In this document: in pieces, positions 15,748-29,900 of the stretch
How the letters are laid out: every line of letters begins with the position of its first letter
Numbering within the stretch: the stretch's first letter is position 1
Source: Chrysopilus asiliformis
Lineage: Eukaryota; Arthropoda; Insecta; Diptera; Rhagionidae
Reading direction: 5' to 3'
DNA: 64,000 nt
Assembly: GCA_964034945.1 (NCBI GenBank)
Contig: OZ035960.1
Coordinates: forward strand, 26,771,487 to 26,835,486
Position numbers and translations under genes: made by a program
Notes under the pieces: generated by a model
What the model was told of the DNA's origin: nothing
Databases searched by the model: none
Seen by the model: the letters and a program-made list of their open reading frames with translations, nothing else

Positions 15748-17372
15748 CGATTAGCAGTTGAATGGAGTTCAAAATTCGAAGTATTTTTAGGTTTTTCGAT
15801 TTTCTTTATATCATTCAATTTAACGTTTCAAAAAACCACCAATTTTCTTCAAATTGACATCATTTCGACGTAGTATTAAAATCCTACAAAAAAGTCAAAA
15901 TTTTATAGTTTGTAAAATCAATTATTATTTTTAAGTTTACGACAATAATCTAAAAAGGCCAAATTCGTTACTAGGTTTATGAAACCATCACAATCTTAAA
16001 AAAACATCATGCTATTAAAAATAGATTATTCTCATATATGGACTATTTTCTGTAAGTTCACTGAAATTGAAGCTAGATCAAACATGAAGCAATCTTCACT
16101 GGCTTGGATATTTGCGCCTTAATTTATAAAATTTATCGTTGCTCAAAAAAATAATGTATAGTTACAAAAAGTAATCGAAAAATCACAATAAACTACATAT
16201 GTAGGTACCTTATGTTATTCATATTCACAGTCTAAATGAAGCCAATCGCATGAATAAATTCGTCTTCAACGCTTCATTTAATGTTGCATTAATCTGCTCT
16301 GTATCTCAATTGAACAAGTTTACCTGTAACAACCAAAAAAAATTGATCATGACACGAATGTGTGTGTGCAAAAACCTCTTTATAGTAGAAAGTTTGTAAA
16401 CTTGAAAATATTTCTCTCAACTCACAATCGAATTTTCGCATAATTTTGCCTTTTTGGCACAATTCTTCTCGAATTATTTTCAATTTTCTTAATTTATTCC
16501 ACAATTTCCAATATTTTTGTGTCGCATAGACTTGCGGTAGTAGTTCACAATCATAAATCACTGCCACGATTATGGTTTCATTCAAGCACAAAACTCATAT
16601 ATGTGAAGAAAAACTTTACAATTTTTACACATTAACTCGGAATAGTTTTAAATTTCTGTTAAAAAATTCATTTTATTTAGAACTTCTTAATCGATAAATA
16701 GAATATTTCAGACGAAAAGTAAATTCTGTGTTAAACAAAAAGTTAATTCTACACGATGATAGTAGCCGCACTATAATACTGAAAACTTCACTGCGAAATA
16801 TCTAAAATGCCAGGCCAGTCTTCGATCCCAATTTAAAGAAGCCAGTCGCTCTCTGTCCTTCATAGAAGAAATTCCAAAACTTGTTTTTCATTCAAAACTT
16901 CTTCATGTGCAAATGGTTCCCAACATAAAAATTTGTTCAAATGTGCAACTTATGAAACTCTTCTACAAAACATTACCAATAAGAGAATTTAATCGGCTCT
17001 TCTTCTCATCATACAGGTAAATACCAAGGTATGCTTCGGAAGCAGACCTTTCTAATTCTATTTTGAAACACTTCTACCTGTATGTTTTTTGTTGGTTTCT
17101 TCATTTACGAAATCTTTCAATGTACAATCACTTCAAACTAAATGTGCTTCATGATGAAGTAAATACGTTGCTTCTCTTAACCTAAGAGAAATTGAAGCAT
17201 AGTAGAAAAAGATAAACGTATCTTATTCAAAATAAAATTCACAATAACAAAATTGTACAGAATTCGGTGTATCTTCTTTATTTTTGCACGAATTTGTGAT
17301 CAGTCCCTGTTCATTTAATATATGGTAAAATGGCGTGTAAAAATAAATAGTTTAGGATTTTTGGCAAAAAAG
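15748..17372. other. CCDC85 upstream region
   Basis: AT-rich, with no convincing ORF, exon or repeat. A 100-codon frame at 16289-16591 (minus) lacks splice support and looks incidental. Confidence 0.45.
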
Positions 17373-17660
17373 AGTACACGCTCGATATAGTGAACATTCA
17401 TTATAGTGAACTCTCGATATAGTGTTCACTATTTTTATTACAATGGCTACTCTAAAAACTAAAAAACTATATTTTTTTAGTGTCTGAAGAATTAAACAAC
17501 ATTACGAGAATGAAAAAATAACTACAACGTGATAAGGACTCCAAATACGAAACAAATTTTCGGTAAATAAGAGTCGGAGTCGGTAAATTTTCACAAGACA
17601 GTTTTGAAATCCGGAATCGGAGTCGGAGTAAATTTGTCGACTTCAACTCCGACCCTAAAC

Positions 17661-17836
17661 CAGAAGTGGTATTCCGTAACTTGTTTCAAGCGTTTGTTTT
17701 GAATTAGAAGAAAAAGTAGTATCGCTGTTTCTGTTTCGCCCAAAATAAATGACAGTGCAAAACAAAGCTAGCGAATACTACTTTTTCTTCTAACTCGATT
17801 CAAACGCTTGAAACAAGTTTCGGAATACCACTCCAG
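17661..17836. mobile_element. MITE, intact copy of the AGTGGTATTCCG family
   Basis: 176 bp with ends AGTGGTATTCCGTAACTTGT and CTTGTTTCGGAATACCACT in reverse sense, and inner arms AGAAGAAAAAGTAGTAT. It is the reference for the split copy at 44257-46824. Confidence 0.8.
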
Positions 17837-18257
17837 TTTTTTTTATCTCCATTGGCCAATCTCTAGTTTATGTTTTGGACTTAAACAATATTTGATTTGG
17901 GATTTGAGGTGATTTGATGATTTTTTTTAGCTGCAGGAGTCGAAGTCGCAGTCCGAGTTAGACCTTCTAGACCAGGGGTCATCAAAGTAACTGTCGCTCC
18001 CTTTACAATCAAAATTTGTAACCACTACACATTAAAATACAGCACCGATTCCAACTCCAAAGTACGGTTGAAACCGCAACACACAAGCATTACAGCACAC
18101 AATAAAAGGTCGATTATAGGGCTACGCTGTTAAAGCCAATCTGTGTGATGAGCCAGCCGAGCCACTAGCTGATGATGCTTGTTCTAGACTTTCAGGAGTC
18201 GGAGTAGGGTCTTTCAAATTTCAGCCGTCCGAGTTGGAGTCGGAGTCGAAGATTGAG

Positions 18258-18706
18258 CTACTGGGGTGATTTCATGTCATTTATTTTCGATCGACTAGAT
18301 AGTCGAAAGAAACCTTTAGCTGACCAACAATGATTAAACAGGCCGACACTCATTCTGGTCCACGCGATTCAAGAGGAATTTCTTGGAAATTTAGGGTCCA
18401 AATCCGAATCTGGCAGTAGTTTGGTTGTACCGGCTCTATTTTTTCCGATGTGACTCATAAATTGGTTAAATATCTATAATTTGGAAATCAACAATTCTTT
18501 TTTCCATTATATTTCAAAAATTAGAGCTGATCCTGCCAAACCACGGCCAGTTTCGGATTTAGCCACCCCAAATTATCCAGAAAAGACTCTTATATCACGT
18601 GCACCAGAATGATTGTCGGCCTGTTTAATCATTTTTGGTAGACTAAAGGTTTCCTTCGACTAGTTAGTCAATTGTAAATAAGTTACATGAAGACACCCCT
18701 GATTTT
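18258..18706. mobile_element. Palindromic element, arms about 100 bp
   Basis: The left arm (GGGGTGATTTCATGTCA...GATTAAACAGGCCGACA) and right arm (complement, ending ...ACATGAAGACACCCCTG) are about 85-90% complementary. No ORF is seen. Confidence 0.7.
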
Positions 18707-18892
18707 AACGGACTTTTTTGAAAAAACAGGTTTTTTTTTCAAATTCAAAAAGTTATTCAATAAACTTTGTACTCTTTTTCCGAAAATAAAGAAATACAGT
18801 AGATTTAATCAGTTCTCAGTATAGTGAAGTATTCGATATAGTAAATAGTCTTGGTTTTTTAAGGTAACTATATCAAGTGTGTACTGCGTGTA

Positions 18893-19030
18893 CTGGACCC
18901 CCGGCGGGCATCTATACCGAATTTTAGGCCAATCGGCTCAGTAATTTTCCCGCGCAAGAGTAACAGAGAAAAACCAAGCTTCAAATTCGCTTTACCTCCT
19001 GCCCTTACACCCTCCACCACTCGAGCTACT
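18893..19030 (+). repeat. Dispersed repeat family C, partial copy
   Basis: CTGGACCCCCGGCGGGCATC followed by TTTAGGCCAATCGGCTCAGT; matches the first half of 5795-6088. Confidence 0.6.
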
Positions 19031-20417
19031 TTTAAATGGGTCCATTTTTGGGTCTACTTTACCAAAATTTTAAAAAATTGGTATTAAAATGAATCATTTT
19101 CTAGAACGATGTAAAAATGGTATAGTTATTTCAATGAGAGTTGAGTCCAAAAGAAAAATTTCTTATGTTACACAAAGATATGTTAAATTAAATTTTTAAT
19201 AATTTCTGTGTCTCTACAATACGACGCAATTTTTCGCGATCCACTATCGCAATATTGTAAAATTTATTCAAATAAAATATATTGTGTGGATTTTTGAATT
19301 ATAGTGATTATAAAATTATAATCTCTTCGCTTCTACACCATTTTGGGTTTCAGAAAAATGTGTTTAGGCTAAATAATAGCCAAAATGTAAGCAGTCTCAA
19401 GGTTTCTCTGAAAATAGGTTTCCCAAAAAAGTCTTCAAATTTTGAATTTTTTAAAAAAAAGCTTATCTAGCTCTTGGTTCCTAAAAACGTCTCTACAATA
19501 GAAAATGGATATCGTGTTATCACAATTTCTCACCTCAAAACATTTGTCTGCATTTCTTCAATTTTTCTCAAACTTCATACGTGTGCTATGATTCCAAAAC
19601 CCGTGGTATGCACATTTTTAGAAAATATTGATTTAATAATTTAACGATTTTTTGTGAAATCTTTTAACAAATGAAACAAAAGCATTTTAGCTCGAGTAAA
19701 TGCATATCAAATGTGCCCCAAAAACCGATTGTTGTTGGAACACTTGCTATATGGACCTCTCATTTGCGTTATTTGCTCATAAACGTGTTTTTGTAGGTAG
19801 CGTATTTTCGAAAACAACCCCATAAAAATTTTATTCAACAGCAAAATAGTTAACTTTTAAATAATTAAAATATTTCGAAAAAAATATAAATAAAACTCGA
19901 TTTATTTCAATAGCAAATCAATTATGTAATTTAATTGTCATAATTTCACAAAGACTACGTGTTAATCATAGTATATACAATAATTATGAGTAATATTATG
20001 TTAATATAAATATGTAATATGTGTAACATAAACAACCTCTGCCGGTAAATTGACAAAATTCAATATGTTAAATACGAATAATTATCAAAAACAAATAAAG
20101 ATAGATAAACGTTAATTTCAATTGTTTTGTTTTATTTTATTTTGCTCGATTTGATTTTTTTTTTGAATTTTTCAACAAAAAAAAACAAAATTATTACAGC
20201 TTAATATAATTACGGTATTAATATAATTAATTAAATATGATTACTTAAGATATAAATCACATCTGTATTTTAACATGTTTTGCCATTGCAAATGTAATTA
20301 TAATGCATTTATCATATTTTGGTAATAAAAGGACTATTGCTGCTTAGGCCTAAAAAATTCATACCTTTAAATGCTTTAAAAACTGTTTATTTTAAATACG
20401 TGTAAATTTTCCACACA
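19031..20417. other. AT-rich non-coding region below FAM89
   Basis: Very low GC, many A or T runs, and probably the FAM89 3' UTR in its upper part. Nothing else recognised. Confidence 0.45.
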
Positions 20418-20440
20418 TATTTATTATTATTATTATTATT
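20418..20440. repeat. (TTA)n microsatellite
   Basis: About seven TTA/ATT triplets in the AT-rich region below the FAM89 terminal exon. Confidence 0.8.
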
Positions 20441-20651
20441 ATATTTGTGGATGTATATTATCTTATATATTTTTTTCTCTCTCATTGTTTTTAAAAGGCA
20501 AGACTAAAATATGTTGATGATATTATTGAATTGCTCGAGAGTGGAAATTAATTCAATGTGAACATCGTAAACATAAATGCTTGTTTTTAGTACGAAATAG
20601 TCGGCAAACAGTTATCTTTAATACGGTAAATATCTGCGACAGAGTACAATA

Positions 20652-20927
20652 TCAAACAGGCCTCTGGGCATCCTTTCGTAAAGGAGGGGGTGGTGGCGGA
20701 GCGGCACGCATCCTCTGCATTGCTGGCGTCATCTGCTGAGACTTAGTTATTGTTGAGATGTTATCCTCGTCGGCCGATGATAATGAATTCGTCTCGGACG
20801 GTGTTGGTGACGGTGAGGGTGGCGACAGGGTTTCCTGCTCCTGAAGCATTGTCCTGAACTCCTGAATCGATTCGTTAAGTGCCCATAATTGCGATAGCAA
20901 TGAAAGATCCAGCTGACGTAAGCCAAA
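20652..20927 (-). CDS. FAM89: Exon 3 (terminal) of the FAM89-family gene
   Basis: Starts FGLRQLDLSLLSQLW, continues with a Glu/Ser/Pro-rich region, and ends with a polyproline run (six Pro) and the C-terminus QRPV before TGA at 20654-20652. Acceptor CTTTGTAG/TTT. The region below it (about 20,100-20,650) is AT-rich and would be the 3' UTR. Confidence 0.9.
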   Translation of the reverse strand, partial: FGLRQLDLSLLSQLWALNESIQEFRTMLQEQETLSPPSPSPTPSETNSLSSADEDNISTITKSQQMTPAMQRMRAAPPPPPPLRKDAQRPV

Positions 20928-23900
20928 CTACAAAGAGACGAACAAAAAGGGATTTAATTAATTGTGAATGTTGTTTTTTCTACATTTACTACACAATATA
21001 GGAATATTTGTTTCTGATTTAGAGTGATTTAATAATAAATTCAAGTAAAATATTTGTTTTAAACTTTTAAACTATTTTTTTCCAGAACTTTGCATAATAA
21101 ATTCTATTTCAAAGGCAATCAAAATCGCATTGCGAAAATTTTTACATACATTTTTGATTCGTTTTGTGCAAAACAAAATATAGAAAACTTTCTGTAACAA
21201 TTTTACAGAAAATATTATTAATAAATTGAATCTAAACCTAGAGGAATTTTGTTTCCAATTTTCAAATTACCAACAAAAGCAAACTAAAATGTTTTCTACT
21301 TATCCCAACCATAGAATTTAAAACATTAGCATCCGCTTAGAAAATTTTCAATGCCATTTGATATTCAATTTTTTACCCATTTACCTGACATCGAATTTTG
21401 AGACTTTAGTTTTGGGTATAAGTTTGGATTCTTTCACTTAATTATATGCTGAGTTTTCTTATCTTATTTATTATTCACGCTCCACACGAAGTGATTGCCA
21501 AAAAAAAAAACATCAAATATCCAACAAGACCACAGACCTTAACGAATAAATGAATCTTTCAAACTAAAAAATTAACTAAAGCATTATTCTGGTCACAAAC
21601 TAACGTAAAATTTATTCAAATATATGTACAGAAATTTATTTATTCCCAAATCCCAACCAGTAGCAGGTCAAGCCACCTTCGCATGATTTTAGAGAGCGCC
21701 TTCGTTTGGACTTCTTTCTCTTTGGTAATTTATTGTTACCTGATCGAAAACGAAGAAAATACAAGAAATCACATAGAAACGAAATATATTTGGAAAATAA
21801 AATAGCCAATGATGAATTCTTTTTTTGTAAAATTTTGGAAAGCGATAATGAAAACTATAAGTTTTATTGCAAAAATAATGTTTAGAGGCTTTTGGAAAAT
21901 CTAATGATAACGAAAGCGAAACATTTTACGCCATTAACGATTCTTTTTGTGAAAAATGTATGCACCAACAATTTGTTACTTGTTTAATTTTCCCAAATAA
22001 ACCTATACCTCGATAAACGACATTTCGCTATAACGGCCGTCTTAAAATATGTTTTTTTGTATCGATTATAGATTGTACATTAATTCGATATACTGCCAAA
22101 AATTGAAGATTCCCACATTTCACTCCACTCCGATAAATCAAAAAATGACAAAATATTCCCCCACTTGCATTTTTGGTATAAGACACGTATCTGACACTAG
22201 ATGTGTATCTAATATAGTGGCAAATTCGTCGCATACACCAAAAATGCTAGTCGGGATCAAAGTATGTAATTTCATTTCCATGTAACTACGGCAGTATGAT
22301 AGAAATCCAATTTTTTGGGTGAAATTGCTACAACTGTCTATAGAGGGTTGTGACACTGTCTATAGAGGGGGTCTACAACTGATCTTCTGCTATAGAGGAA
22401 AAGTATTGTATTCATGATGAAGACCGACTCGGGAAATGGGGCAGATAGAAACTTTCAGATCGGAACGAAATGCGTTTCAAGGATGTCCGAGCATCTGTCT
22501 GGGCCTGTTTGTAGGGTCGGGTAGGGTGAAGTGGTCCATAGGGAGAAGTGGTCCACCACCATTTTTGTTAGTAATAGTGACATTAGAACAGAATATGCAA
22601 CTCTCATCGGTTTCTCTTGATGACAGCTTGTTTTTTATTAGTCATTGAAGTGTGGAGACGTATATTTACTCACTCCCACAGACCAATGCCAAAAAAACAC
22701 TGTTTTTTCGCAAGTATTCACATTCAACAACATTTTGACGAATTCTTCATCAATTTCAATAAGGTAATTAATCTAAAATGTTGTTTACATTATGAACTTT
22801 GTAAATCCACCGAATTTCTGCACTTTTTTCCACAATTGTTGAAGCAGCGTCATTCTGCGCAAAATAGCGTCGGTAGGGAGAAGTGGTCCACGTTTGGTAG
22901 GGTGAAGTGGTCCACCCTGTCAATGTCATATTTCGTGTTTTCAAGTTTTTTTTATGAGTTATTTTGAGTGTTTCAAATCGTGGCCAAAAATCGATGCGAA
23001 GCTCGATTATAACTTCTCCCAAAAATCGAGCTGAATTAGAGAAGCAGAAAAAGCCGTCGGAGAGAGACGCTTAACAATTACACCGAAAAAACCAACACCA
23101 AAACAAACCAAACGCTCATTTGCGACTTTCGAATAAACCATATTTTTGATCAAACTTCATGATTATATTTTTATTTGTCATTTAATTTTATGTTTATGCG
23201 ATTTCTGGAAAAAGATTTGTGGGTGGACCACTTCTCCCTACCATTTTGAAAAAATCGAAAAATCAAAGTTTTCGATAAATGCCTAAAAATTAAATTCAAT
23301 GTCAAAAAGTTAGCAATCTGTGTATGCAGAAAGTTAGCTTAGGTCCTGCGCTTGCTATTTGACTATCTTATCATTTAGGTTTTTTGAAAATTTCTCGGAA
23401 ACTATACGCTTTTGAGAAAAAATGCATTTAACCAATTTCAAAGAAAATACAGTTTCCTAAATTTTTATTCTTTAACAGTTTTTATGTATCTTTAACGATT
23501 TTCGAAATATTTGAAAAAATATTATTTTTTACATATTTTTTCCGAAATTAACTATTGCAGAGGATAGTTTTGTGTTGATTAGAACTAATTTTTTTAAAGA
23601 AGGTGTATTTAAGTGTCAAAATCAACCACATCTTAAAATTCAAAGCCATATCAATGTTTTTTTTTCGACGACCCAAACTGTTCAGAATACTTTTGGGTAA
23701 TGTGTATGGTGGTATTTATGGGCCACTTCTCGGGCCCCGGGCTCTGAGTTCGAATTTAGTTCTGCCTGGACACCAAAAGTTTAATCGCAGAAACTACTCG
23801 AGCAATATCTCAAACTTTAGAAGATATTTTAAGCCAGTGGACAATATACTTGCGAGCAAATTGATTAAAAAGCGTAATGCTGCGTTTACACGAATGACAA

Positions 23901-26900
23901 ATTTGTCATTTTTTTGTCATAAATATAGTCATTATCGTGCAAATAGTATCATTTTTGTCATTATTTCTATCAGAAAAATGACAATCTCTCATAAAAGAAT
24001 GAACTTTTCCACTCTTTTATGACAGATTGTCATTATCTGTCATTCGTGTAAACTCAGCATAAGGTTTTGCCCAGCAATTTATTATCTACCATCTGAGATT
24101 GGGTAAATTCACACCACCCTATCTCTTTCCCCTTTCACCAATTGTGTTTTAACTTTATAGGTTCCAGTTCACTGCAAAATTCTTTAAATACGTGTTATGC
24201 TCCGAAATTTGCTGGATAATAGCAAAGTAAAGCCGGGTATCAAAAGCTAGTACCTACTATAAAAAATTAAACCATGGAAATTTAATTAATTTCTCAAAAT
24301 TCTAAATTTTTAAATGCATCTCACTAAAAAAAATTAGTATTGAAAAAAATGCCATTAAAATGAATTCAGAATTCCAACTCTGATAACATAAAGACGTTTA
24401 ATTACACGACAGGCAATGACATCATGAAAAACATATTAATTTGCTATTAATTATATAAAATTTAAAAGCTCGACAAAAGAAGTAATAGCAGTTTGCAATT
24501 TAGAAAATGCACATAAATTATGCAAGACCGAAGCTAATGCTCCCGGAAAACAGTGATGTCCATAAAGTCTAATAAGTATGAATGACAACAAAAAAAGAAA
24601 ATGTGCAAAATGAATAAAGAAAATTCACAATTAATTTGTTAAGATTTGTCTATTATTCTATTATGTTGCATAGGCAGGCAAACGGGTAAGCAATTTGTTG
24701 AATTTTTACAGAGATAAGATTCACTTTTCGCATTACGTCAACTTAATTTTCGACTTTTGTATAGATGTGAATCTTTGAAATATCATCGTTTAGTGAAAAT
24801 CTACACAATAGATATATAAATTTGTATATCTTTAAGACGCATTTCCGGTTTTTTCTTCTTCTTGATATTCAAAAAAAAACCTTTTGGAATTGAAAGTGTT
24901 CTGTAAAAGTTCGCATAAAATCAAACGAATTTTCATTTTCACTTTATCTATTTCGAATGTATTAATGATGCTACTTTTCTAAAAAGCGACTATCAAAATC
25001 ACCGAAAAAAAAATTTTTTTTTACTCGTCTGAATATAATATAAAAATCGTTTGTTTTTTTTTCCAATTCGTTTTTAGAGTTTTCTCAAGTTGGGTAAAAT
25101 TGGCATGCTCATGGTGGATCTTGGACACATACGACCTGGTTTAGATGACGAATTTGCATATATATTTGTCGCTGTGGACGCTCTTTACTGGGCCAACGAA
25201 AAGTGAAAAGATGTCTAGAAAGACCTACATCAGACTTCATATATTGGACTGACTCTCTTTTTTTGGTTAAGATTTCTTATTAGACGAAATTTCGTGTCGA
25301 TCAATTCGATTCGATTCGATTTTATGTGACGCGTTGCGCTTGCTGCTAATATTTACCACACAGAAATCAGGTAGCCCTTCTTAAATTAATTGATTAAGGA
25401 AATTGAGCACATCGCCGGCAATCAGTGTGTTTATATTGGCAATTTATTGTTGACTATCAATAGAAATTGATTCGTCAAATGAATTCGTGGCAACATTGAC
25501 CTTTAATACTCAATGTTTTGGCGATTTGTTGAAAAACGCAAATAATATTGTAAAGCCGATAAAATACAAAGTTTTCTTTTCTAGCTTAAAGACTTACAAA
25601 ATATGGGTCAAGTTTTTTTTTCTTTTTAATTGAACACCATGATTTAATCTTTTGTTCGACAAATTGAGAGACTTGAAAAAAATCTTGTAGCGGAAGATAC
25701 TTCATACGAAATTAACGAGCTATAAAAGTGTTTTGTGTTTTAAGATCTTAAAATGTAAGTTTTTTATTCAAACATCTAAATTTGTTATACCCGTATGATG
25801 AAACCAAAGGGTATATTAGATTTGCCTTACCGTTTGTAACGCCAAGATCCCGTTATCACACACAAAAATGAATTACACCAATGTGTTTAGAATGATAAAA
25901 AAAATTGAACTTTGTATGTCCGTCCGGCCGTCCGTCTGTGGCGCGGATTGCGGGCGCACGGATTGAGCTAGAGACTTGAAATTTTACGCAGATTCGTTTT
26001 TCGTAAAATGCAAGGCTAAAGGCCCAACTACGATCGACATAGGAGCGCATATGTAAATGTCAAATTCCCAACGAATGTTGACATTACATAGCTGTCAACA
26101 TAAAAGCTAATCTTCATTTTACCACAAGTGGAAATTATTATGGCAACAATATTATTAAATTCACAGTAAAATTTTAGGTTATGTTTACTATTTACATATG
26201 TCAGTTCCATTTGTATCGAATCCATTTCCATTTGTATCGACATGTCTATTGTGGATAATAACATTGACTTTCTTATTCTGGAAATGACATATGCGCTCCT
26301 ATGTATATCATAGTTGGGCCTTAAGTTCGTTAATGGGCAAAAATGGACCATTTTTTGGGAATATTTCAAAAACGGTGCATCTTATGAAAAAAGTGCAAGA
26401 ACAAAAGTTATTTAGGATATGATTCTACATAAAACTCCCATACATCGAAATCCGATTGGAATAAATTTTAAAAAATCTTATTGGAAAGTTTGACTTCAAA
26501 GTGGAATTTCGGTACAACTGTTCGAATTTTGATACGAATATCACCATACGGGTCTCCAATGATTGCCAGATTGGCAATTATAGCTTTTGTTATGTTTTCC
26601 CATTAAAAATGCTTTAGAAAAGTTCGGCAAATAAAATTTAGTTACTGGCATATATCAATAATTTCCTACCTTAGGCCTAATGAACTGAAACATCTAAAAT
26701 AAAATTACAAATAAAAATAGGGGTCAATCGGCAAATACTCTATAGAGGACTGACAAAATGTATAAAAAAAATCCAGGGATTGATCCGTTTCGATTTTGAT
26801 TTATGGAACGGTTATGTAAAATCATATTCTAAACACATTTAGACTTCATAAATTTTTCAATACGACTCGCCATTTTCCAGAAAATAATAAAAAACTGTCC

Positions 26901-29900
26901 CATTTTGATGGGGAAGGGGAGAAGGAATTTGCCCGTTCAAGAACTTAGCCTTACCATTTACGAGAAACGCAACTATACAAAATTTCAAGTCCCTAGCTAA
27001 ATTCTTTCGAAAGTTATGGTGTTAACGGACAGACGGGCAGGGCAGACTGACGGACAGACAGGCAGACAGACGGACGGACAGACAAACAGAAAATCTTTTG
27101 TCATCTCAAATCAAAAATCTTTTGTCATCTCAAAAACCCTGGTGTAGTTCTTTGTGCCCGATGATTGGTTCGATGGGTTACAAACGATTTTTATAATTAT
27201 AATATATCATATATGAGTATCTAATATACTCATATATGATATATTATAATTATAAAAATCAACTGAATTGTAGTAAGGCAAAAAAAATGACTGTAGTAAT
27301 AGGGCAATGGGTCATATGCATTAAAATGAGGCAATATTAATACTCGACTTTTTTCAAGCAAATCCTGCAGCTTCTGCAATTGAAAGTAAGCTAATGGGAA
27401 CGTGGGCCGCCGCCTATTCTGCCCCGCTCCCCTTCCCTTACTCATCAGTTGTTACGTTAGGTCTCAACCAAGCTGCCTAAACATAATTGTTACAAAATCC
27501 CGATTAAAAAGTCATTGGGAGAAGAATAGGTAGATTTATTAAACCCCAAAAAACCATTTTTATGCAAAATTCTGACTTTAACTCCTGATGAGTTGTTACA
27601 CTCTTATGAAAATAGTAGTTTCCATGGTACATACAAAAACCATAAACATTTTATTCAGTATGTCAATGTCATTAGTCATCGTACAACAAAGTCGCACGAA
27701 AAACCCATTTCAAAATTATTTATTGATGGAAAACCCATCAAATCAATTCCAGTTGTTCTTTAACAGGTTGAACTACAATGAAAAATTTAAATTTTCCTAA
27801 CTAAATCGTATACTGTATAACCGAATAATTAAAACGATTTTTTTCATTTAACTCTCACAAACGTATTTAAATTGTAATCAAGTTCAGTATGTAGGCAAAA
27901 CTGTCCACCTACAGATTAACGAGTGACCAACTTGCATAGAACATTTCTAATTTAGACGTAAAACCCCGTTTATTGAAATATAGTTGCTAAAATACATTAG
28001 AAATATATATTTTCAATTTATTTGCTTGCAGTTTATGTCAGTAAGTAGATTTTACTAGATAATTAAGACATTCTTTTCTTTTTTCTTTTGAAGAACCGGT
28101 ACCGGATTTTTTAAATTTTGTGGTCATTTTAACTGCGGTTTTATACGAACAAGTTTTTAACGTGTTGATTTAATATATTTGCATAACATAGTTGTAATTA
28201 TTAATATTTAATTAAAGCAATTTCATACCATTTCTCTACGAAGTATGGCTAACTGAGTATCGAGTGTTGTGGTTGTTGGGCTTCCTGCTAATGGCGCTGA
28301 TATTCGATTTATTGGCACAATAACACGCTGTGAATCCATTGAAGGTATATTTCCAGACGATTCTAGTCCGCTTAAGCTCTTTGGTAATGGTGGCAAGCCT
28401 GGCAATGACATTCTACAAAGATATAATGAAAAATCAATAACTTAATTAACCGTTTAATTCTACATGCAATGTTAATTTAAAAAAATACACGATTGTAATT
28501 TATTAAACAAGTTAGGTTATAAGAGTGAATACAAAATTTTATTGAATTTAAGCTTGTGTGGTAATATTTTTATTCTAGACATTTTTTTGGGGTGATGCGA
28601 AAAAATGGAACTCTGAACAGAAAATTACAAACAGGAGTGGTTTTAAACTCCTTATCCCACTCCTCTCGTCAGAATTTTTACTTTCTTATACGAAGTATCA
28701 TAAGAAAATGTTTCATGAAAAATTTCGACCTCTAAATTTTGCTTAAAAACATTTCCCGAGCACTCCTGAGCCGATTGGAGCATTATTACAAAAATGTCTT
28801 TCTGTCTGTTAGTCTATTAGTCTATTAGTCTGTTAGTCTGTTAGTCTGTTAGTCTGTTAGTCTATTAGTCTATTAGTCTGTTAGTCTATTAGTCTGTCAG
28901 TCTGTCAGTCTGTCAGTCTGTCAGTCTGTCAGTCTGTCAGTCTGTCAGTCTGTCAGTCTGTCAGTCTGTCAGTCTGTCAGTCTGTCAGTCTGTCAGTCTG
29001 TCAGTCTGTCAGTCTGTCAGTCTGTCAGTCTGTCAGTCTGTCAGTCTGTCAGTCTGTCAGTCTGTCAGTCTGTCAGTCTGTCAGTCTGTCAGTCTGTCAG
29101 TCTGTCAGTCTGTCAGTCTGTCAGTCTGTCAGTCTGTCAGTCTGTCAGTCTGTCAGTCTGTCAGTCTGTCAGTCTGTCAGTCTGTCAGTCTGTCAGTCTG
29201 TCAGTCTGTCAGTCTGTCAGTCTGTCAGTCTGTCAGTCTGTCAGTCTGTCAGTCTGTCAGTCTGTCAGTCTGTCAGTCTGTCAGTCTGTCAGTCTGTCAG
29301 TCTGTCAGTCTGTCAGTCTGTCAGTCTGTCAGTCTGTCAGTCTGTCAGTCTGTCAGTCTGTCAGTCTGTCAGTCTGTCAGTCTGTCAGTCTGTCAGTCTG
29401 TCAGTCTGTCAGTCTGTCAGTCTGTCAGTCTGTCAGTCTGTCAGTCTGTCAGTCTGTCAGTCTGTCAGTCTGTCAGTCTGTCAGTCTGTCAGTCTGTCAG
29501 TCTGTCAGTCTGTCAGTCTGTCAGTCTGTCAGTCTGTCAGTCTGTCAGTCTGTCAGTCTGTCAGTCTGTCAGTCTGTCAGTCTGTCAGTCTGTCAGTCTG
29601 TCAGTCTGTCAGTCTGTCAGTCTGTCAGTCTGTCAGTCTGTCAGTCTGTCAGTCTGTCAGTCTGTCAGTCTGTCAGTCTGTCAGTCTGTCAGTCTGTCAG
29701 TCTGTCAGTCTGTCAGTCTGTCAGTCTGTCAGTCTGTCAGTCTGTCAGTCTGTCAGTCTGTCAGTCTGTCAGTCTGTCAGTCTGTCAGTCTGTCAGTCTG
29801 TCAGTCTGTCAGTCTGTCAGTCTGTCAGTCTGTCAGTCTGTCAGTCTGTCAGTCTGTCAGTCTGTCAGTCTGTCAGTCTGTCAGTCTGTCAGTCTGTCAG

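Larger units (their letters stand above)
17373..18886. mobile_element. pogo-like element, TIR AGTACAC.CT.GATATAGT
   Basis: Left end GAGTACACGCTCGATATAGT, right end the complement of CAGTACACACTTGATATAGT. Subterminal CGATATAGTGAAC motifs recur at both ends. It contains the MITE 17661-17836, several GGAGTCGGAGTCG runs, and the palindromic element 18258-18706. Confidence 0.68.

Noticed and set aside
16289..16591. 100-codon minus-strand ORF
   Set aside because: No recognisable domain, no splice support, and it may not start at ATG; composition fits chance.
27230..27445. 71-codon minus-strand ORF in FAM89 intron 2
   Set aside because: It runs into the palindrome and has no clear exon ends; the conserved REM-FGLRQLD junction leaves no room for an extra exon there.
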